A DNA stretch of 64,000 bases from Pelomonas sp. Root1444 (lineage in GTDB: Bacteria; Pseudomonadota; Gammaproteobacteria; Burkholderiales; Burkholderiaceae_C), in assembly GCF_001426885.1 (NCBI RefSeq), contig NZ_LMFP01000013.1, positions 110,574 through 174,573 of the forward strand, read 5' to 3'. Below the pieces are notes generated by a model. The model ran no database searches. It saw nothing but the letters and a program-made list of their open reading frames with translations, and was not told where the DNA came from. Each line of letters begins with the position of its first letter. Position 1 is the stretch's first letter. A program made the position numbers and the translations under genes. This document shows, in pieces, positions 57,166 through 64,000 of the stretch.

Positions 57166-58425
57166 TCAGCCGCCCCGCGCAGCGCCGCCGGGCGCAGGCG
57201 CGCGGCGGCGCGGGTAGCGCAGCGCCAACGTGATCAGCGGGCTCGTCATGGCCGTGGTGGCCAGCGCCATGACCAGCAGGATGGTGAACATGTCGGGCCC
57301 GATGAGGCCGACGTCCAGCCCCACCTTCATGACGATCAGCTCCATCAGGCCGCGCGCGTTCATCAGCGCGCCGGTGGCCAGGCTCTGCGGGCCGTCGAGC
57401 CCTGCCACGCGCGCACCCAGCCAGCCGCCGGCCAGCTTGCCGACCGTGGCCACCGCCACCACCAGCAGCATGGCGCCCAGCGCGCCGCCGACGAAGGCCG
57501 AGCGCGTCGTCGACAGCCCGGCCAGCGCAAAGAACAGCGGCATCAGCAGCACGATGGACAGCGGCTCCACGCGTTGCGCCACCGACTGCAGCAGGCGGTC
57601 GTCGCGCGGCAGCGCGGCGCCGAACAGGAAGGCACCGAACACGGCATGCAGGTGCAACCACTCGGTGGCGGCGGCGCAGGCCAGCAGGCCCAGCATCAGC
57701 GCCGCCAGCACGGCCAGAGAGGGCTCGCCGTCGGGCGCGCGGGCAGCCAGCAGCCGGGCGTAGAGCGGGCGCACGACGAGGTAGAGGACCGCCAGCAGCG
57801 CCACGGTGCCGCCGACGATGCGGGCCAGGGCGGCATGGCCCTCGCCGGCCCCGGCGATGGCGACGACCAGCGCCAGCAGGATCCACGCGAACACGTCGAC
57901 GATGGCGGCGCCGGCCAGGGCCAGCTGGCCGAAGCGGGTCTGCGTCATGCCGCGGTCCTTGAGGATGCGCGCCATGACCGGGAAGGCGGTGATGGACACC
58001 GCCGCCGTCATGAAAAGCGCGAACGGCCAGAAGCCCACGCCGGCCGGCGCCAGGCCAGGGTGCAGCGCCGGCGTGATGGCCAGGGCCAGCGCGGCCGGCA
58101 CCAGCACGCTGAGCAGCCCCACGCTGCCGGCGGCGCGCAGCTGCGAGCGCAGCCCGCCCGGCGCGCGGATCTCCAGCCCGACGACGAACATGAAGAGCAC
58201 CAGGCCCAGCGTGGCCAGCGCGTTCAGGCCGCCCAGCAGCGGCTTGGCGAACAGCTGCGCATGCAGCTCGGGCAGGTGCACGCCCATCACGGCCGGGCCG
58301 AGGATGAGGCCGGCCGCCATCTCGCCGACGACCTGCGGCTGTCCGAGGTGGCGCAGCAGCCAGCCGCAGGCCCGGGCCACGCCGAGGATGACGATGAGCT
58401 GGAGAAGCAGGGTGGTCGTGGTCAT
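57166..58425 (-). CDS. CPA2-family cation:proton antiporter (KefB-like)
   Basis: A 419-residue polytopic membrane protein with about 12 hydrophobic segments. CPA2 hallmark stretches: VVGEMAAGLILGP near the N-terminus, FMFVVGLEI, VSITAFPVMARILKD, and the ion-site Asp in LALAGAAIVDVFAWILLA. It lacks the C-terminal TrkA-N domain of KefB/C. Na+ or K+/H+ exchange is expected; which ion is not readable. The ATG at 58425 is used. Confidence 0.9.
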   Translation of the reverse strand: MTTTTLLLQLIVILGVARACGWLLRHLGQPQVVGEMAAGLILGPAVMGVHLPELHAQLFAKPLLGGLNALATLGLVLFMFVVGLEIRAPGGLRSQLRAAGSVGLLSVLVPAALALAITPALHPGLAPAGVGFWPFALFMTAAVSITAFPVMARILKDRGMTQTRFGQLALAGAAIVDVFAWILLALVVAIAGAGEGHAALARIVGGTVALLAVLYLVVRPLYARLLAARAPDGEPSLAVLAALMLGLLACAAATEWLHLHAVFGAFLFGAALPRDDRLLQSVAQRVEPLSIVLLMPLFFALAGLSTTRSAFVGGALGAMLLVVAVATVGKLAGGWLGARVAGLDGPQSLATGALMNARGLMELIVMKVGLDVGLIGPDMFTILLVMALATTAMTSPLITLALRYPRRRAPAPGGAARGG

Positions 58426-58542
58426 CGCAGCGCTGAACAGGGCGCGGGATTCTAGGTTCACCCCTTCCGGCAAGCGCATAGCCAAGCCGTGGTGCAACTG
58501 CTCTAATGCCCCAAACAATGGGAGTCCCGGGAGGATCCGCGC

Positions 58543-60027
58543 ATGGAAGCAGAAGCACTGGCCTTGATGGCGAGCCAGTCACCGGACGCGCTGATCCTGC
58601 TGAACGGCGCGGGGCATGTCGTGCACTGGAGCAGCGGCGCCCAGGCGATCTTCGGCTACGGCATCGACGAGGTGCGCGACCGCTCGCTGAACGAGCTCGT
58701 CATTCCCATCGATCGCGTCGAGGAACAGCGCCAGCGGCTGGCCGAAGCGCTCTCCGTCGGCGGTGGCACCTTTGAGTCGGTGCGCCGCCGCAAGGACGGA
58801 TCGCTGCTGTACGTAGACGTGTCGACGCGGCGGGTGCATTCGGCCAGCGGCACGGCGTTCATCCTCGTGGCCGAGAAGGACGTGACGCTCATCAAGGTGC
58901 AGCGCGATGCCAAGCTGATGGAGGAGCGCTTTCGCGACCTGCTCGAATCCATGCCCGACGGCATCGTGATGGCCAACTCCACCGGGCACATCGTCATCGC
59001 CAACAGCCAGGCCGAACGGCTGTTCGGCTACGAGTCGGGCGAGCTGCGCGGCCGCTCGGTCGACACGCTGCTGCCCGCGCGCTACCGGCATGCGCATGTG
59101 GGCCACCGCTCCAACTACTTCCTGCAGCCGCGCAAGCGCGCGATGGGTTCGGGGCTGGACCTCGCCGGCCTGCGCAAGGACAGCAGCGAGTTCCCGATCG
59201 AGATCAGCCTGAGCCCGCTGCGCACCGAGGAGAGCGCGTTCGTCATGAGCGCGATCCGCGACATCAGCGAGCGCAAGCGCTTCGAGAAGGCGCTGCAGGA
59301 GAAGAACCAGGAGCTGGCCAGCGCCAACCAGGCGAAGGACCATTTCCTCGCCGGCATGAGCCACGAGCTGCGCACGCCTCTGAACGCCATCATCGGCTTC
59401 ACCGGCACGCTACTGATGAAGCTGCCCGGCCCGCTGAACGAAGAGCAGCAGAAACAGCTGCGCACGGTGCAGACGAGCGCGCGCCACCTGCTGGCGTTGA
59501 TCAACGACCTGCTGGACGTGTCCAAGATCGAGGCCGGCAAGGTGGGGCTGGCGTTCGAAGCGGTGGACTGCAAGGCCGTCATCGACGAAGTGGAGGCCGC
59601 GCTGCGGCCGCAGGCCCAGGACAAGGGGCTGGCGTTCACGGTCAGCGCTCCCGACCATCCGGCCATCATCCAGACCGACCGGCGCGCGCTGAGCCAGATC
59701 GTCTTCAATCTGGCGGGCAACGCCATCAAGTTCACCGACCACGGCAGCGTGAGCCTGAACCTGTCTGTGGACGTGATGCCGGACACCGGCCTGCCCTGCA
59801 CGGTGATCCGCGTCGACGACAGCGGCGTGGGCATCCCGCTGGCCGACCACGACAAGCTGTTCGGCGCGTTCAGCCGCATCAACACCGCCCGCCCCAACGC
59901 ACCGGACGGCACGGGGCTGGGCCTGCACCTGAGCCAGAAGCTGGCCGAGCTGCTCGGCGGCAAGATCGTCTTCCGCAGCGAAAGCGGCGAGGGCAGCAGC
60001 TTCTCCCTCGTGCTGCCCGGAGCCTGA
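58543..60027 (+). CDS. PAS-PAS sensor histidine kinase
   Basis: A 494-residue soluble kinase with two PAS domains (about residues 10-120 and 130-250; the second has NSQAERLFGYESGELRGRSVD), then HisKA with His274 in GMSHELRTPLNAIIGF and a full HATPase (NLAGNAIKFTDHGS, DDSGVGIPLADHDKLF, GTGLGLHLS). No membrane segment. It starts a three-gene set with a stand-alone receiver gene beginning 3 bp later. Confidence 0.94.
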   Translation: MEAEALALMASQSPDALILLNGAGHVVHWSSGAQAIFGYGIDEVRDRSLNELVIPIDRVEEQRQRLAEALSVGGGTFESVRRRKDGSLLYVDVSTRRVHSASGTAFILVAEKDVTLIKVQRDAKLMEERFRDLLESMPDGIVMANSTGHIVIANSQAERLFGYESGELRGRSVDTLLPARYRHAHVGHRSNYFLQPRKRAMGSGLDLAGLRKDSSEFPIEISLSPLRTEESAFVMSAIRDISERKRFEKALQEKNQELASANQAKDHFLAGMSHELRTPLNAIIGFTGTLLMKLPGPLNEEQQKQLRTVQTSARHLLALINDLLDVSKIEAGKVGLAFEAVDCKAVIDEVEAALRPQAQDKGLAFTVSAPDHPAIIQTDRRALSQIVFNLAGNAIKFTDHGSVSLNLSVDVMPDTGLPCTVIRVDDSGVGIPLADHDKLFGAFSRINTARPNAPDGTGLGLHLSQKLAELLGGKIVFRSESGEGSSFSLVLPGA

Positions 60028-60029
60028 AG

Positions 60030-60434
60030 ATGGCGGCACGCATCCTCGTCATCGAAGACAACGCGGCCAACCTGGAGCTGGCGCGCTACCTGCTGTCATA
60101 CGGCGGCTACACCGTGCTGGAGGCGCGCGACGGCGCACAAGGCGTCGACGTGGCGCTGCGAGAAAGGCCGGACCTGATCGTCTGCGACCTGCAGATGCCG
60201 CTGCTCGACGGCTACCAGGCGCTGGCCCTGCTGCGCGAGCACCCCGAATGCGCTGGCATGGCGGTGGTGGCGGTGACGGCGTTCTCCATGCCCAACGACC
60301 GGCAGAAGGTGATGACGGCCGGCTTCAACGGCTACCTGTCCAAGCCCATCGAGCCGGAGAACTTCGTGGCGCAGATCGAGGCCTTCCTGCCGGCGGCCTT
60401 GCGGGCGTCGCCAAGATCCGCCCCGGGCGCCTGA
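60030..60434 (+). CDS. Single-domain response regulator
   Basis: A 134-residue receiver only: RILVIEDNAANLELARYLL, phospho-acceptor Asp53 in IVCDLQMPLLDGYQ, Thr in AVTAFSMPNDR, Lys in GYLSKPIEPENF. Its gene starts 3 bp after the PAS kinase stop and ends 11 bp before the REC-GAF kinase, so it likely shuttles phosphate between them. Confidence 0.93.
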   Translation: MAARILVIEDNAANLELARYLLSYGGYTVLEARDGAQGVDVALRERPDLIVCDLQMPLLDGYQALALLREHPECAGMAVVAVTAFSMPNDRQKVMTAGFNGYLSKPIEPENFVAQIEAFLPAALRASPRSAPGA

Positions 60435-60444
60435 GGTTGCAGCG

Positions 60445-62208
60445 ATGGCCACGGTCCTTGTCGTCGACGACCAAGCCTCCAACCGCGAGTTGATCGTCAC
60501 GCTGCTGAAGTACGCCGGCCATGTGCCGCTGGAAGCCGCGGACGGCCAGCAGGCGCTGGCGCAGGTGCGCACGGCGCGGCCGGCGCTGGTGATCTGCGAC
60601 ATCCTGATGCCGAAGATGGACGGCTACGAGTTCGTGCGGCAGCTGCGCGCCGAGCCGAGCATCGCGCGCACCGAGGTGATCTTCTACACCGCCACCTTCC
60701 TGGAGCGCGAGGCACGCAGCCTGGCGCTGGCCTGCGGCGTCTCCACGGTGCTGATCAAGCCCACCGAGCCGGAGGAGCTGCTGCGCACCATCGCGCAGGC
60801 ACTGGACGGCGCGACGGCGGCCCGGCCCGCGCCGCTGGAGGTGCACTTCGACCGCGAGCACCTGCGCCTGCTGACCGACAAGCTCACGGCGAAGGTCAAC
60901 GAGCTGCAGAGCGCCAACCAGCGGCTGTCCGCGCTCACCGAGCTGAACCTGGAGCTGGCCTCGGAGCACGACCCGCACGTCATGCTCGACAAGGTCTGCC
61001 GCGGCGCCCGCGACCTGCTGGGCGCAAGCTACGCCGTGCTGGTCGTGCGGGACAAGCATGACGGCGGCTTGGTGCGGGTGAGCAGCTGGGGCCTGACGCC
61101 GGCCCAGGCGCAAAGCCTGCAATCGCGCGCCACCGATACCGGCCTGCGGGGCCCGACGGCGACCGACAGCCGCGCCAGGCGCTTCACCCGCCAGGACGGC
61201 CACCCGGCCGACATCGACCTGCCGGCCGAACTGCCCCCGCTGCACAACGGCTTGATCGCACCCATCATGTCGCCGCAAGGCGCCTACGGCTGGGTACTGC
61301 TGGTCGACAAGCTCCGGGCCGACGGCTTCACGGACGCGGACGAACGCATCCTGTCCAGCTACGCCGCACAGGCCGGCCGCATCTATGAGAACGGCAGCCT
61401 GTACCAGAAGATCAAGCACGCCGCGCAACAGCTGGAGGCCGAGGTCGAGGAGCGCAAGCGCGCCGCGCAGGAGCTGCGGTTCGCCAATGAGACGCTGGAG
61501 CAGCGCGTGCTTCAGCGCACCGCCGAACTGCGCGACGTCATCGAAGGCCTGGAGAGCTTCAACCGCAGCGTGTCGCACGACCTGCGCGGCCCGCTCGGCG
61601 GCATTGCGGGTGCCGCGCGGCTGGCGCAGGAGTTCGTCGTGAGCCAGCAGCCCGACAAGGCCATCAAGTTCCTCCAGGTCATCGCCGCCCAGGCGGAAAC
61701 CACGGGGCATTTGGTCGACGCCCTGCTGGCTCTCGCACGGGCAAGTGAAGCGAGCCTGTCCGTCGAGCCGGTCGACATGGACGCGCTGGCCGCCGAGGTG
61801 GTCGCGTCGCTGCGGCGGCTGCCCGACGAGGCCTCACCGCCGGTGGTCATCGAGCCGCTGGCGGCCATCGCCGCGGACCGCAAGCTGGTGCGCCAGGTGC
61901 TTGTCAACCTGATCGGCAATGCGTTGAAGTTCGCATCGGAGACCCCGCAGCCGCGGGTCCAGGTGGGCATGGCCACGACGGACGGCGCGCCGGTGTTTTT
62001 CGTGCGCGACAACGGCGTGGGCTTCGACGCCGACAAGGCGCAGCGGCTGTTCAGGCCCTTCCACCGCCTGCACGACGCCCGCTTCGAGGGCTCGGGCGTG
62101 GGCTTGTCCATCGTCAAGAAGATCGTCGAACGCCATGGCGGCAAGGTCTGGGCGGACAGCACGCCTGGCCAGGGCGCCACCTTCTATTTCAGCTTCGGCT
62201 GGCCCTGA
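60445..62208 (+). CDS. REC-GAF hybrid histidine kinase
   Basis: A 587-residue soluble kinase: N-terminal receiver (VLVVDDQASNRELIVTLLKY, Asp in LVICDILMPKMDGYE, Lys in LIKPTEPEELL), a GAF-like domain (about residues 170-320, LDKVCRGARDLLGASYAVL), a coiled coil, then phospho-acceptor His378 in RSVSHDLRGPLGGIAG and HATPase (NLIGNALKFASETPQ, GSGVGLSIVKKI). It closes the phosphorelay cluster. The N-terminal receiver may accept phosphate from the upstream kinase. Confidence 0.93.
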   Translation: MATVLVVDDQASNRELIVTLLKYAGHVPLEAADGQQALAQVRTARPALVICDILMPKMDGYEFVRQLRAEPSIARTEVIFYTATFLEREARSLALACGVSTVLIKPTEPEELLRTIAQALDGATAARPAPLEVHFDREHLRLLTDKLTAKVNELQSANQRLSALTELNLELASEHDPHVMLDKVCRGARDLLGASYAVLVVRDKHDGGLVRVSSWGLTPAQAQSLQSRATDTGLRGPTATDSRARRFTRQDGHPADIDLPAELPPLHNGLIAPIMSPQGAYGWVLLVDKLRADGFTDADERILSSYAAQAGRIYENGSLYQKIKHAAQQLEAEVEERKRAAQELRFANETLEQRVLQRTAELRDVIEGLESFNRSVSHDLRGPLGGIAGAARLAQEFVVSQQPDKAIKFLQVIAAQAETTGHLVDALLALARASEASLSVEPVDMDALAAEVVASLRRLPDEASPPVVIEPLAAIAADRKLVRQVLVNLIGNALKFASETPQPRVQVGMATTDGAPVFFVRDNGVGFDADKAQRLFRPFHRLHDARFEGSGVGLSIVKKIVERHGGKVWADSTPGQGATFYFSFGWP

Positions 62209-62260
62209 AGCGCGCCTGCGGGGATCGCGTGCGTGACCGGGCCGCGGCTCATACTCCGGC

Positions 62261-62761
62261 ATGAAACTCGCAGTGGCCGTTCTTTTCGATAGCACGCAGG
62301 CCCGTGCCGCCGCAGTGGCCTTTGACGCCTGGGATGCCGCGGAAGCGACGAAGACGTTCGTCTCTCGCATCACTCACGTCGAGAAGGCCCCGCGAGGAGC
62401 GCTCGACCTGCGCGAACTGCCCTGTGTGATGCAGCTGCTGCGCGAGCACGACCTGGAGCCGGAGCTCATCCTGATGGACGGCTTCGTGCATCTGGATGCC
62501 GACGAAACGCCGGGCCTGGGCCTGCACCTGTATCAGGCGCTGGGTGGCAAGGTGCCGGTCATCGGCGTGTCGAAGAAGGGGCTGCCGGGCCTGTCGGCGC
62601 AGTTCGAGGTCATGCGGGAAGAGGAAACGCCGCCGCTGCTGGTCACGTGCGCGGGCATCGACATCGGCGCAGCCAAGGCGCGACTGCGTGCCATGCACGG
62701 CAGGAAGCGCGTGCCCACGCTGATGAAGCTGGCCACTCGCCTTGCGAAGAACAAGGATTGA
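62261..62761 (+). CDS. Endonuclease V-like protein (first catalytic Asp missing)
   Basis: A 166-residue protein matching the short proteobacterial EndoV-like branch: RGALDLRELPCVMQLL (second acidic site), LILMDGFVHL (third acidic site), GLGLHLYQALGGKVPVIGVSKK. The usual N-terminal VDV motif with the first metal Asp reads VAV here, so activity on deoxyinosine or RNA inosine is doubtful. Shorter than E. coli Nfi (about 220). No regulator or operon partner. Confidence 0.8.
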   Translation: MKLAVAVLFDSTQARAAAVAFDAWDAAEATKTFVSRITHVEKAPRGALDLRELPCVMQLLREHDLEPELILMDGFVHLDADETPGLGLHLYQALGGKVPVIGVSKKGLPGLSAQFEVMREEETPPLLVTCAGIDIGAAKARLRAMHGRKRVPTLMKLATRLAKNKD

Positions 62762-62914
62762 ATCCCCGCCGCAATGGGCCGAGAAGGCATGGAGCCCGCT
62801 TGATCCGGTATGACCGGGTTGATTACATTGCTCTCTGGTAATACCAAATTGGCCGGGCCTCTTGATTCCCAACGGGTGCAAGGGTTGACCGCATTGCCCT
62901 CCAACCCACAGCCC

Positions 62915-64000
62915 ATGCAAACCATCCAGAGACTCCTGGCCATCGCGCTGCTGGCGATCGCCTCTGCCGCCCTCGCGGACGACGCCCAGCCGGTCACCTC
63001 CAAACGGGCGGGCACCACTGCGCCCCAAACGCCCGCCGTCAAGCCTCGCCTCGTCGTCCTCACCGACATCGAGAACGAGCCCGACGACACCCAGTCCCTG
63101 GTGCGGCTGCTGCTCTATGCCAACGACATCGAGCTGCGCGGCCTCGTGGCCACGACGTCGGTGCACATGAAGCAGGGCGTGCACCCCGAATCCATCCGCC
63201 ACGTCATCGAGCGCTACGGCCAAGTGCTGCCCCGGCTGCGCCAGCATGACCGCGCCTACCCCGATGCCGCGCAGCTGCTGGCCCGCGTGGCATCGGGCCA
63301 GCCGGGTTACGGCCTGCAGGCCATCGGCGACGGGCGCAACACGCCCGGTTCCGAGCTGCTGCTGCGTGAACTCGAACGCCCCGACGCGCGCCCGTTGTGG
63401 GTCAGCGTGTGGGGTGGGGCGAACACGCTGGCACAGGCTCTGCACGACCTGCGCCGCACGCGCACGAAAGAGGCCGTCGACGCAGCGGTCAGCCGCCTGC
63501 GGGTCTACACCATCTCCGACCAGGACGACACCGGCGCCTGGCTGCGCCGCGAGTTTCCGGGCCTCTTCTACATCGTCAGCCCCGGCAGCTATGCGCGGCC
63601 CACCTGGGCCGCGATACACCGCGAGATCGACGGCATCGACAACCAGCACGTCAGCAACGCCTGGATCGTCCGCAACATCCAGCAAGGCCACGGCCCGCTC
63701 GGGGCCGCCTACCCTGACATCGCCTACGGCATGGAAGGCGACACGCCCTCCTTCCTCGGCCTCATTCCCAACGGCTTGAACGCACCCGAGCACCCGAACT
63801 GGGGCGGCTGGGGCGGGCGCTACGAGCTCTACACGCCGCGCCGCGAGGACACCGACCCGGACGGCTTCACCGGCGGCGTGCCCGTCGAGACCGAGACGCG
63901 CCCGATCTGGACCAACGCCGTGGACCGCTACCGGCCCGTGGTTCCTGCCGCCTACGGCCGCCCCGTCAAGCCCGGGGAGCGCGAGTACAACGATGCGCTC
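62915..64000 (+). CDS. DUF1593 protein, nucleoside-hydrolase-like (cut by right edge)
   Basis: At least 362 residues, with signal peptide MQTIQRLLAIALLAIASAALA and then the DUF1593 pattern: VVLTDIENEPDDTQSLVRLLLY (Asp-rich start like nucleoside hydrolases), WVSVWGGANTLAQAL, YTISDQDDTGAWLRREF and EGDTPSFLGLIPNGL. Related to cellulose-binding or sugar-linked hydrolases in some genomes. The 3' end lies outside the window. Probably periplasmic. Confidence 0.85.
   Translation, partial: MQTIQRLLAIALLAIASAALADDAQPVTSKRAGTTAPQTPAVKPRLVVLTDIENEPDDTQSLVRLLLYANDIELRGLVATTSVHMKQGVHPESIRHVIERYGQVLPRLRQHDRAYPDAAQLLARVASGQPGYGLQAIGDGRNTPGSELLLRELERPDARPLWVSVWGGANTLAQALHDLRRTRTKEAVDAAVSRLRVYTISDQDDTGAWLRREFPGLFYIVSPGSYARPTWAAIHREIDGIDNQHVSNAWIVRNIQQGHGPLGAAYPDIAYGMEGDTPSFLGLIPNGLNAPEHPNWGGWGGRYELYTPRREDTDPDGFTGGVPVETETRPIWTNAVDRYRPVVPAAYGRPVKPGEREYNDAL

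Overview
The window reads as a chromosomal segment of a GC-rich betaproteobacterium of the order Burkholderiales, most like the Roseateles/Rubrivivax/Leptothrix/Pelomonas group. This rests on the recA-recX-DUF2889-sucC-sucD-TerC-pilin order, an MHFG-type PEP-CTERM protein, a histone-like AAPAKK/SWIB protein, and the strong G/C third-position bias. The placement is inference; there is no rRNA in the window to confirm it. Genes are dense on both strands, with no complete tRNA and no CRISPR array.

Layout. 0-4.8 kb: the start of a divergent response regulator, then SOS-controlled recA-recX, a DUF2889 gene, and succinyl-CoA synthetase sucCD closed by a strong terminator. 4.9-9.2 kb: a TerC membrane protein, a Ser/Thr kinase / PP2C phosphatase / FHA protein signalling unit, and a metallo-beta-lactamase-fold hydrolase. 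9.2-13.3 kb: a pilin island with a phosphoethanolamine-transferase-like enzyme, a type IV pilin behind a sigma-54-type promoter, and a PglL/Wzy-type O-oligosaccharyltransferase. 13.3-17.2 kb: moaC, a BepA-like metalloprotease, and a divergent GST/TetR pair. 17.2-24.5 kb: an iron-uptake cluster with a Fur box, tonB-exbB-exbD, a siderophore receptor, a PiuC-type dioxygenase, an FMN oxidase, a PepSY protein and a cytochrome b561-like protein. 24.6-36.5 kb: SWIB/AAPAKK protein, single-domain response regulator, PEP-CTERM protein, uvrA, S9 peptidase, a small secreted repeat protein, and two consecutive nucleotide-cyclase-fold proteins. 36.5-49 kb: a very large DyP peroxidase / cytochrome P450 fusion, a second small secreted repeat protein, recQ, a cupin, a DTW-domain protein, slyX, a LysR/tautomerase pair, a LytS/LytTR/GIN-domain operon, and ssb.

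49.1-53.1 kb is a clear accessory patch. It holds a 117-bp inverted-repeat-bounded element, a tRNA T-arm-like remnant with a long hairpin, an AT-rich HEPN-like gene, and an AbiEi/AbiEii toxin-antitoxin operon. That operon sits between a decayed and an intact copy of the same DUF4440 gene. 53-64 kb returns to core-like content: small membrane proteins, a PAP2 phosphatase divergent from a PmrAB-like two-component system, a CPA2 antiporter, a three-gene PAS/REC/GAF phosphorelay, an EndoV-like protein lacking a catalytic Asp, and a DUF1593 hydrolase cut by the right edge.

The strongest candidates for something unusual are the three-part DyP-P450 fusion, the pilin-modification trio, the paired small secreted proteins with LPRVVVTG repeats (which resemble TonB boxes), and the AbiE cassette within a duplicated gene.
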